Shown: in pieces, positions 21,151-31,700 of the stretch | Layout: each line of letters starts with the position of its first letter | Numbering within the stretch: position 1 is the first letter of the stretch | Source of the DNA: Tanypteryx hageni | Taxonomy: Eukaryota; Arthropoda; Insecta; Odonata; Petaluridae | Direction of reading: 5' to 3' | NCBI GenBank assembly: GCA_028673005.1 | Contig: CM054113.1 | Span: forward strand, 209,179,504-209,243,503 | DNA length: 64,000 bases | Position numbers and translations under genes: made by a program | The notes under the pieces: generated by a model | Databases searched by the model: none | Told to the model about the DNA's origin: nothing | What the model saw: only the letters and a program-made list of their open reading frames with translations

Positions 21151-23486
21151 TAATAAAATCATTATTGACTGTAAATAAAAGCATCACTGTGTTTATCAAA
21201 AATGGTTGGCTTAATGCTGAGGCTTGGAAAAGAGCAGTTTGAGGAGGGAAGGGATAATTTAAGCAAAATATCAGGACTCTGCAAGAAGCAGCATAGTATA
21301 GTTTGTCTATTTTTATGTTAAAATTATTATTGATGAGATTAAAATTCTTAAACGTTTCTAAAAGGATCTGAGCAACGTGCTTTTAAACTTAACGCTTCAC
21401 AGGATGTAACTATGTTGAATAGACAGAAAAAGCAAATATGGTGGTTGTAGGTGATGACAATAGCAAGGCTTAAATACTGTCCACAATATGTTTTAAATAA
21501 AAATCATTTTATTTTCATGAGACATATATTACTACACAAATACATAAAATGAAAATTTACAAAAGTTGTATCTCTCAAAAAGAACTTCATTAGTTAACAA
21601 AAAATAATGTTAAGACAGTATTTTTTTTAATTACAGAGATTCCAGACTAAACAATTTACAATATGCCATGAAAATTAAGAGAGAAAAACAATGCGAGGAA
21701 TGTACATAACAAATTTCTGTAACTCTCTTTGAAAGATGTGAATGGAATGCAGCACAACAATATGAAAGAGGATGACTAAAATAATTAGAGTTCTCTTTCT
21801 CGCTTGTAATAAAGGCACTTATATCATCAGAAACACATGATACCAACTTGACTACATCACAAGTTTCCACAGCCACCAACAATGTTTTCAACAATGCTGC
21901 TTGTGTTCTAAGACACTTGTTTCCTAAATGTGAGCACTTAAAGCCAAATTATGATTCTTTAATTCCTTCAAATATATGGCTAAGACTCAACAACTTCACC
22001 ATTTAAAAAAGGGTACAGATAATACAACACCATTTGTTGCGGAAAATGTTCTGCAATCACTTGATGCATAAGTTTAATTGAACTGAAACAGATTTCACCT
22101 GCTAGCAGATCATTAATGAGGACGCTTCACATATGTGCCTCACATCCACTGTCTACAAAATCTTTTACCAAATGTACCATTTTGGAAGGAAACAGTCTTC
22201 AATCATAAACATGAAAAAGAAGGAATTTGTCATTAGGCAGAAACATACTTATACAAGCCTTTATAAAGACTCACTCAAAAACAAAATTACCAAGTAATTT
22301 TACCCAACCCATAAACAATGCACATTGTGGATTATATCATTTTTATTTGTGAAACCTGATAGCTATTTATGTAAATTATGCTTATCTATTTGGGTATTAG
22401 TATTACTCATTAAATGTAAATGTTTACAATCAAAATACATTCTGACAGAATAAATATATATTTTTAACAAAAAATTTAACCTGAATAAAATTTTAAATTT
22501 CTTCTAAATTTGTACAAAGGAAACTTTTCAGCAAAATTTTGTGACACCATTTATGAATATGTTTGATTGTAAATTAAGACATTAGTCTCTGATTAGTGGA
22601 ACTGCTCGCCAAAATGATGGGTAAGCATGAATAAAGAATTAAATTAAAACTCTTCCCATTTACCATTTTCTTAGATGCACATATTTTCATTCAACTCATA
22701 TGTTAACTGATTGTGTCTTCAAACCAAAGCTTCCATTGCTATGTAAACAAATCGAAAAATAAACGAAATTACAAATGCTGCTCACCTCAAGTCCTCCATT
22801 CTTCTACCCAATTTCCATAAACTATTCCCCAATCCTTCACTATAAATTTTTTATATGCTCTCTTTGTTTATTAAAACATTCAGAATGTTCCTCAGAATAT
22901 CATACCATTTCTATTTCAATAATATTTAATTTAGCTCATTATTACGATTTTTAATATGTAATTTCAGCTTTTTAGGTACTCTTCTCGTAAATAAAGTAAC
23001 GAATGTTGTTTACATTGATTGCTATGAAAATCATTTCCCTCTTCTTCTGTCTTTCTCTCCTTTTTGTGTTAAAAGCCTTCGAAGCATGCTTAAACCCATA
23101 AGGATTTCGAGTTTTAACAATGTAATTGGTAGGCAAGACTTTTTCAAAATATATCATTCAAACGATTAACATGAGCGATTTCGAGCTGAAGGCTGAAAAA
23201 TATGAATAGAATAAGAAACTTCAAAATGTTTTCTTTTGAATGGTCCAGATCCAAAGGTCATAGGTCGATTTTTTGAAATTTTAATTTCCAAAAGAAGAAA
23301 AGCCTGCACATCATAGTCTATTTTTACGTGTTATTTTATGCGGAATGGAAATCATCCCCTGGAGTCGAACCTGGGATACTTCTGTAAACAAAAATAGTCT
23401 TCCCGGGGTTTCCTATTTGGCAGAAACAAAATGGCATTTACAGCATTTTTCTATGACAAACTGTTCAAGAGATAAAAATTGAGTAA
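21151..23486. other. No gene recognised; may hold the 3' exon or UTR of the SDR gene
   Basis: AT-rich with no convincing exon. The SDR transcript must continue below 24583, so its last coding exon and 3' UTR should lie here or within the flanking intron, but no candidate has an acceptor, phase and family motif together. At 23361-23371 the minus strand holds GGTTCGACTCC, another B-box-like motif. Confidence 0.3.
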
Positions 23487-24434
23487 TCTCTATCTATATA
23501 AAACTCAACCTGTCTGGCTGGTTGGGAGTCTGCTGTTTCCTTAAAATATTTCTCGCTTAAAATCTTCGGATCTACTAAGCCTAACGAGCTGAAATTTTCA
23601 CAATCATTAAATCCCCATGAGATGGTCCCTAGAAAAATCAAACATCCCGGAAAAAGTCCCGAATTCGACTCTGGGAGACAATTATATTTTCCCATAAGTT
23701 TACAAGTGATTTTCGATTTTTCAAGGTGCAAGATTTTTTCTTTCATTCATCAAAATACGTACGTATCCAATATACCAATTTTCTCCATTTTTAGTTTATT
23801 CGACAGCTAAAACTATAAAATATCTTATTCTTGTGATGTTTGAATGCTATATGGAGGAATTTGTCAGTAATACGCATTTCTTTTCGAAATTTTATCGCTT
23901 TTTCATACTCTTTCTGGGTGTTGCCAAGGCATCACGCATTGTTGCAGCCGATTGAATTAGCGCTTTTTATGAAGCATTGAAATTATTACTGTAGCAATGT
24001 CAAACGTAATAGATTGCAACTTAATTAATTGCAGATACGTTTGATTGTATGGTTCACCCTTGTGTATTGCGGGCAGAAAATTTTGGATTTTTTTTTTAAG
24101 TGGTAACATTCAGAGTGCACCAGTCCTTTTGAGTGTTACATTTGTGCCAAAGTTGAGGAATAAATCCAGGTTAGATTTTTATTTTAGATTTTAGCCCAGG
24201 TAACTTAACCATCCTAGCACATAGAGGAAACACAACAAATATTGTTTACAAATATTATAAACGAAAGGTAAAGTATGATGATATATTACTATTTTAGATT
24301 ATTTTCAGACAACCTCCGGTATCTGTGTTTTATTTCGTTCTCAGACTTCTTTTTCAGTTATGTTATTTTAACCTTCAACAATATAAATACTGTGCCGCTT
24401 TAATATCCTGAGTGAAGCCGGGTACATCTGCTAG
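23487..24434 (+). mobile_element. Non-autonomous Helitron H2
   Basis: The 5' end TCTCTATCTATATAAAACTC follows an A. The 3' end GAAGCCGGGTACATCTGCTAG precedes a T, with a short GC hairpin-like block about 10 bases before CTAG. Insertion is between A and T, as Helitrons do. About 950 bp, no Rep/helicase coding. It lies downstream of the last recognised SDR exon, so probably in the final SDR intron or just beyond the gene. Confidence 0.82.
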
Positions 24435-24582
24435 TTATATATAAAAGATATTTTCATAAAGTTTAAACAATTGTCTGAAAAGAGGATGAAGTGCAGGAGT
24501 TTTTAAAAAATAAGCAATAAATTTATTTTGGGAATTTAAAAAATGATCACATAAATTAAATTAAAATATAGTAAGACATTAC

Positions 24583-27500
24583 CTTGCAAAATTATTTAAG
24601 TACATGAGACCTGATGGTATTGACATCTCAACATAGTTCCTCCTCATGGCAGAGACAATTTTCTGTGCTGCCTCCTCAGGAGATACAACTCCTAACAAGT
24701 TAGGAAATCTAGAACATATAGCAAAAAACAAGATTCAAAACTGAAAAATAATTTATTCCTCATTTGAAATTATTTTATAGCAATATATATTTTATAAGAA
24801 ATTGGAAATGCACTCACAAATGACACATCATTTTTACTGTACGTTAAATTTAACAAACCCTTAGTTAAATAAGAGCTGTAACTTTGGCGAATTCCATAAT
24901 AGCAATTTAAAAATCTGACAATGACTTTGTAAGGTTGTTTATGAATGAAAATTTTAGTCAAATGTGTGACAAGTTATAAATGTTTTCAAATTGTTTATAT
25001 TTCATATTTGTGACTTTACGAATAAAAGCTGGTGCAATAACATGACATTGATCTGCTTTTAGAGTAATAAAATTTGACAAGTTTCCATGAATACATCAGT
25101 CAATGAAGTCAGTCTATGCTAAATATATTATAATATTGGTCCCATCTTTTAAATATGTTTGCGATGTATTTTTCTCAATAAAAAAAAATATCTGTGAAAT
25201 GGTTGAGTTAAAAATAATGCATAAAAGCAAACATGCGATCCTTTAATTGCCGTTAGATAAAAATTAAGGAGCATCTATTCACCATTCGATAAATAAATAA
25301 AAAATTATTGAAACATTAAGCACAATATTAGTCATAGTGTAATTCAATAATATTACTCACCTGAGTTTGGGTTTCTGCACAAGGCCTGTCCCCACAATAA
25401 ATGGAAAAATCGTAGTAAACTTAATATCACGAGCTCGTCCTTCTTCCCTTAGCTCTTCAGACATGGCCTCCATGAGACCTCGAACTGCAAATTTTGAGGC
25501 ACAGTACGGCACAAGATTTGAAAGACCACAGATTCCAGCCATTGATGAGAGTGCTACAATGTGCCCATGATTGTTTTCTATCATTGATGGGAGAAAAGCC
25601 TCAAACACCTATAGCAATATATAGCAATATATTACTTTAAAACAACACTCAATGGAGGATTACAAAAGAAGACAAAATATAACTGTAAATCAGTGGTCGG
25701 CAACCTTTTTTGATTGTAGGTCAGTTAAAGGTTTTTGGAAAATGCAATGGGTCGATTAAAAAATATGAATGAAAAGAAAAAAACAAACCTGGATGTTTAT
25801 ATGAACTATATTTACTTATAGAATTACTCTTTTATTTTCAGAACATAAACTCTTCTAAGCATGTTTACATTTGTGGGTCACTCAAATTGTGGACAGTCAT
25901 CCATTGACCCACAGGTCATAGGTTGCTGACCACTGCTGTAAATGCTCTCATAATAGATACATCACATACTGATTTTAAATTTAAATTTGGTAATTTATAT
26001 TATTATGCTATCTATAAATACTGGCATAACTAATAGTAAGAAAAGAATAAAGAAGGGACAAATCAACTTATATGGAATAATTCAGCAAAACCAATGTCAG
26101 TGATTTTCAAATTCATTATTTTTGTTAATAACACTCACCCAAATGTGAGCCAACACATTGATGTTAAAGAGGCGATGGATCTCCTGCTGACCGTGAGATA
26201 AAAATGGCCGACAAGGCATAATCCCTGCATTATTTACAACAATAGTTACACTTCCAACCTCAGTCTTCACTTTAGCAGCCACTCTCATTACCTCTTCACG
26301 TTTAGACACATCACACTGATAGGCATAAGCCTTTCTTGGAATTATGTAAGACCCATTCTGAGTTGATGAGTGATTTGCATGCTTGGCAGTTTTCTCACGA
26401 GAAGCAAAGAGCTCCGCTATCAAGGCAATCTGAAAAGTAGAATTGTATCATATCTTTTGTTTAAAAAACAAATTTTCAAAATGACAAATGCCACTGTCAT
26501 AGTCCCTGACACTAATTTACTAAAGCTGGCAGATATTTGTTAGTGTTTTAAATCATGAAAAACTTATTTGAGGTGCAGCTGTAAATTCATAAGAGAGGTG
26601 AATATCATCATAAAAAAATCGCAAAGTTATTAAACTGTTAGATTTATAGTAATTATTTTTAGAAGATAATAGTTTAAATAACCTATGATTTGCAACTTTT
26701 AAGCCTGAAAACGTCATCAAATCGCCATTTCTTTTTTAAATATTAATTCATATCCTCAAGAGAGAGACATAAAATACATAACAAGGTATTGAGTATAATC
26801 AAAAGATAAGTCCAACAAAAATTATCTAAAAATATAAACTATCAGTTGATATTCATTTCTATTAGTAAACATTCATGCTGCCTTCCCCAAAATTCCTCCA
26901 ATGTTATCTCATGATATGTATGAATTAGTTTTAGCTAAACTTTATTTTTTGAAATATATACCTATATTTTATACCTATTTTGTACTTGGACAATGCTACA
27001 CAGTGTATAATGTCTTAAGCAAATTAATATTATTATTATACAATATATCAAATTTATTAGAAGATCTGGAAAATTTTATAATTTGTAGATGAGATTTACT
27101 CTTTCAAAACTAGCTTAAATATAACAAGAAAATTTTCTCACAGTCTCAGCATTTCCTGCTTCATCAATATCCCAGCAAACCACAGTAGAACCTAAAGAAG
27201 CAAACTTCAGCGCTAGTTGCCTCCCAATTCCATGACCTGCTCCTGTGATCTACAAAATGAAATGTGCTTTTAATTAATATTATAGTTACTCATAAGAAAT
27301 TAAAATTCTGTTAAAGCAATATATTCACAAATGTTAATTTGTACCTAAATATTATAACCTTTCATTCATAAACATTTGAAAATATAAATGCCGGCAATGA
27401 AAGGAAAAAACAATAATCGAGCTGAGAGCAGCAATCCTTGTACTTACCAAAACTATTTCGCCTTCAACTGACTTCTCAATGGGTGGAATAAGCAACTGGT

Positions 27501-27591
27501 ATAGTGATTCTACCAGCAGCATCACAAATTTAACTACAAGACTAACACTGTCCAGGAAAAGGATACATAGAGAATATAATTTCAGCAGCAT
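24583..27591 (-). CDS. SDR16C-type short-chain dehydrogenase/reductase (17-beta-HSD11/RDHE2-like), 5 exons, 3' end not found
   Basis: Predicted NAD(P)-dependent oxidoreductase of steroids, retinoids or other lipids; in this family it is anchored to the ER or lipid droplets by a hydrophobic N-terminus. Coding exons in transcript order: 27591-27448, 27249-27142, 26429-26139, 25608-25361, 24708-24583. All have AG acceptors and GT donors and the phases join cleanly for about 306 residues. Residues 1-38 are largely hydrophobic. Residues 50-57 are the Rossmann TGxxxGxG motif (TGAGHGIG); Asp75 ends strand beta-2, which suggests NAD preference. NNAG is at 150-153, the catalytic Ser in LSSMAG near 203, and YxxxK (YCASK) at 216-220, followed by a PF-V-TG motif. 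The ATG at 27591 follows a good acceptor at 27605, so a non-coding 5' exon is likely. Odd: about 20 extra residues precede the CDVS motif. The substrate cannot be told from sequence. The C-terminal exon lies at lower coordinates and was not recognised. Confidence 0.9.
25691..25935. mobile_element. hAT MITE in an SDR intron, perfect 8-bp target duplication
   Basis: The ends are CAGTGGTCGGCAACC and GGTTGCTGACCACTG, imperfect inverted repeats of the common CAGTGG type. CTGTAAAT flanks both sides (25683-25690 and 25936-25943). 245 bp, non-coding. The perfect duplication suggests relatively recent insertion. Confidence 0.95.
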
Positions 27592-27604
27592 GCTCCCTTG
27601 CTTC

Positions 27605-28759
27605 CTGTAAGGCATTAAAATAAAAAAATTACATTTTATTGAAAGGAAGAATACATATCAATACTGCAATAAAGTCACTGATATTTTAGATTAAACAAAT
27701 CTATTGAAATACCTGACAGCCAGTATAAGAAAAAAAATCACACCAATCGTAAAAAATTCTAGATGTGAAATTTCAATGTAGATTTTTCAAAAAATAAGTT
27801 AACTTTGTGAACGAATGTGGAAAAAGCGAAGTAAACTGTGGCAGGAGGGTCTCATCCGTGAGCCGCCTCACTTTCCACACGCCTTAAGCATCAAGCGTAG
27901 ACTGAAACAGAAAGTCTCTTTCAAGGCTTTCTCTTTCGTAGTCTGTCACCATAACATGTTAGCAACTACAAGAATTTTTTGTCCGTACCACAATCATTCT
28001 TTTAATTAACGAATCACAACACAAACTGTATAATTTATTCCCAGACCTGAGTGATGAACCCAATAATGTAACAACTCGGATTCATCGCAATGTTTTTTGT
28101 AATGGCTAATCTAATGGGAAGAAAGAAAATTTTCTTTTAAACTATACCCCTAAATTATCTCAAACACTTGAATGCTGATCTGGCGCGATCATTTCCGGGA
28201 ATACAGCCAATCAAGTTTAGTGTTTAGTTTAGTAATGGAGTTTTTGTGAATGCCCGGGAAGTTATTCTGACAAGAGATTCGCAGATTGTCAGAATGGTAC
28301 GTTTCTTTCAGGTCAGAATGGTATATACGTTTCTATCAGTTCACAGATTAAATGAAATATGATTCGTCGTTGTCCTCATCGTAGTTGATCGTAGGGGTAC
28401 TAGTCTTTGATCGTAGTGAATGTAATTTAAGTACTCATAGTTTTTTATGATACTATCAAGTTAAATAATTCACAATTATGTGTGTGTGAGTAAATTGAAG
28501 TATTCCGAGAAAAACTAATGAAACCACTGAATGTCAAAAGTATGATATTACTATATATATATATATATATAATGTGTGTGCATAATTCAATTGTTATTTC
28601 CTGCTACAATGTTAGTTGTACCTTATGTAAAATCAAAAACTTGCATTTAACACAGTTATGCTTTTGATTTATTTCTACAACAATCAAATCCCGTTAAATC
28701 ATATTTATTAAATCAAAGGTTTTACATTAATTGTGTAGTAAGTGTTTCAGCGATTGCAA
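27605..28759. promoter_or_regulatory. Divergent intergenic interval between the SDR gene and calaxin
   Basis: The minus-strand SDR gene and plus-strand calaxin point away from each other across about 1.15 kb. The interval must hold any 5'-UTR exons and promoter elements of both. The tract 27586-27612 is an SDR acceptor (TTACAG on the minus strand) and 28742-28750 resembles a calaxin acceptor (GTGTTTCAG), so both genes probably have upstream non-coding exons. A (TA)n run lies at 28552-28571. No TATA box or factor site can be assigned with confidence. Confidence 0.4.
28552..28571. repeat. (TA)n microsatellite
   Basis: Short TA run in the divergent intergenic interval. Confidence 0.9.
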
Positions 28760-31700
28760 ATGGATCCTTTCGAAGAAAACCGATTGAAAAGAAGATATTC
28801 AAAATTGTTAGAAAAACTAAGAAAGAAGACAAAATTTACAGCGAAAGATTTGGTTACTTTGGCATTATTTTACTACAAAGTTAGTGCAACTAATAAAAAA
28901 TTGAAATTATCGATGTTTTTGCATCAAAAATATTTCTATATTTAATCACTGAGTAATTTACATTTTTTATGATTTTAATTGCGATAATATGATATAATGC
29001 GATGTGGTAATATGCTCTTTTGTATTGTGTATACATTTTCTCATAGTTTATATTCAGTCTTTATGAAATGTTACCATAGTTTCAAAAGAAATGAATTTAA
29101 AAGAATACTTTGATATCCCTATGTTTTCTTTCACGAATAGGTGACATCTATTGCTCCAATTGATCGTCGCATGTTTAGGGTCGTCATTCACAACAGTTTG
29201 GATATGACGGATGATACCCTAATGGACCGAATTTTCCTAGCTTTCGATACAAAGAGCGACAAATTAATTTCCATGTCGGAATTAATCTGTGGACTGTCCA
29301 TGTTTCTTCGAGGCACGCAGAAAGAGAAGATTGAGTATTGTTTTTCGGTAACATCTCCGTCAATTATGGTTTCTACCGCAATCTTTTTTCTCTTTCTTCA
29401 GTCATTCATTTCAGCATTTTGTTAATGACAGTCGAAGCGGAACTAAATTAAACAGGCAAATTTACGCATAAGTATTTTGCTTCACATTGGCCAAAAAGAT
29501 ATTTTAAGAATAAATTGAGTGCATGGAAAACATTTAATTTTTCGTTTGATCATTTGAAAACGGTACCTTAAATAATATACAGATTTGGAAATTCTTATTG
29601 CTTTGCGTTAAATTACCTAAAGAAATAATCTTGAAAGATAAATAGATATGTTGCAATGATTGACAAAAATTTTAATTCAATGGTGACTATCACTATTCTA
29701 TGAATGCATATGCATTTCTTTTAGTTTCTTTCTCTATATATATTTTTATCTGACGACTCCTATATCTACATGAGAGATTGTATGCTCTAAAGCAGGTTTT
29801 ATCAACCTTTTTATTTTCGTACCACCAAATAAAAAACGAAAATGTTCGCGTACCAACATAGTTAGATTGACGGCAGTTTAAATCAATTTAAATTCAGATA
29901 TTGTAATGGTGTAGTGTGCCAACAATCGTTCATGTAATTTTTTAATTGAATTAAGTAAACAACAATATTTTAAGCTATAGGCAAAACTGTTTCTATTTTT
30001 TTTCAAGGACCACATTGCACTGGCTTGCGTACCACTTGTGGTACGCGTACCACAGGTTGAAAATCCCTGCTTTAAAGGATAATAAAGGACATTATTATTG
30101 TTTCAAAATTAAGAAATATTTGGCGATTTCTGTAATGGTTTTGGGTCGGACAAACGAGTTGGTAGGTCAAGTTATTGACTTTTTATTTGGGAGGCATAAA
30201 CTTGAATATAAATTCAAGGAGAGGGAGAGAAATCGTTTCTCGGTCAAGTTCACTCTTATATCCTTCCCTTTCTCTCCTTGAATGGGTTTAACGTCGTTAT
30301 AGTTTACGCTGACATGAGTTGGTAGGCAGAGTAAAAAGTTACAATGGATAATATTAATTTTTATCTAGTCTTGAATCCCGGAAAAACTTTAAGAAGTTCA
30401 CAATCTACTGTAAAGTGCAATTCGTCGTGAATTAAATTAAGTTGTTTTGGCTTGGGATCTATGTTTATGTTAAGAACGCAGCCAATTTATGAGTTGTAAT
30501 ATGTCGTCTTAAGTCTACCATATACAGGGTGTACCATTTAAAACGCAACCCAAAACTCAGTATTGTTCACAAGCGTAGATATTGCGCCAAGAGGGGTTCT
30601 TTCCCTATTTGTTGATTCCCCTCACACTACTGTGCACGCGCATGTCAAGATGACCTTGACTATCTCATAGCTGACGTCCTCAGTTGCTGAATAGCGTTGT
30701 AGACGCAAACATGGTTTTTACCCAAGGAGAACGTGTGTTTATTGTTGAGTATTATTTTTCTTCGAAATCTTTTACTGCAGATCGTGAGGCATTCAGGAAT
30801 GTATATCCAGCAAAGCAGTGGCTGCTGGTGACTAAAATATCTGGGTCTTCTGCAGAAAAACTACACCCAAATATGCTATTCAAGAGACGCCACAAAACAT
30901 ATTCTTTTACTTACCTTTAAATAGTGTGGATAACGGCAGTATGGTTGTCAAAGCATCGTTCATAATCCGTGAAGCACTCCATCCAACATTCACAAGATAC
31001 GAATACACAGTACATACACAGGATAACGAGTACTTACACAGGTTAATAACTCACTTGATTGTTTAAAATTTTAATTCGATACGGCGATCTTTTTTGTTGG
31101 CGAATTTGTCAATGACTTTCATTAAAATTGGGTATTCTAGAAACAAACTTGCGTTCTATGAACAGCATTGCCAATGCTGTTAATCGTTCCTCACACACTG
31201 TGTTTCGAAGAAATGGCTTAATTCTTTTTAATGTAGAAGAACAACGTTTAATAGATTGTGTTAAGTTCTGTGGGGCGTTTGAATTGGCTCCTCGTGGTCA
31301 TGACGGCACATAAACCTACAGACAACCGAGTGCGATACTAGGTCCCTGGCGCGGTTTCATTTCCCGTAAACCTAATATTATTCCCCCTTTTTCCTTTTAT
31401 TTTACCTTTCCTGTGCGAGTGTTTGTGGTTGCCTAGTAGATCTCTGTCGCGGTCGTACAGACTCTCAAACCTAGCAACGGTGTGATTTTCGGGTCCCTGG
31501 CGCAGATTAATCTCTCGCAAACCCGGCTCCATTTTTATCCTTTTTCCATCTTTAGGATTAGTGTTTGTGCGATTGAGTGAGTGGATGTGTGACTTCAGAT
31601 CCCTGGTGTGGAGTAACACCCCCTAATGCTGTAAGTTTGTATTTTTCATTTTCTTTGACTTTTCGCCTCCTTTCTTTTTCTCCCCCTTTTTCCTCTCTCT

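Noticed and set aside
21631..21894. Minus-strand open frame as the missing last SDR exon
   Set aside because: No SDR C-terminal motif in the phase required by the upstream donor; in the correct phase a stop appears after a few codons.
22972..23157. Minus-strand frame containing VLPTNYIV as the last SDR exon
   Set aside because: VLPT recalls family C-termini, but there is no acceptor giving the needed phase, and the downstream residues do not fit.
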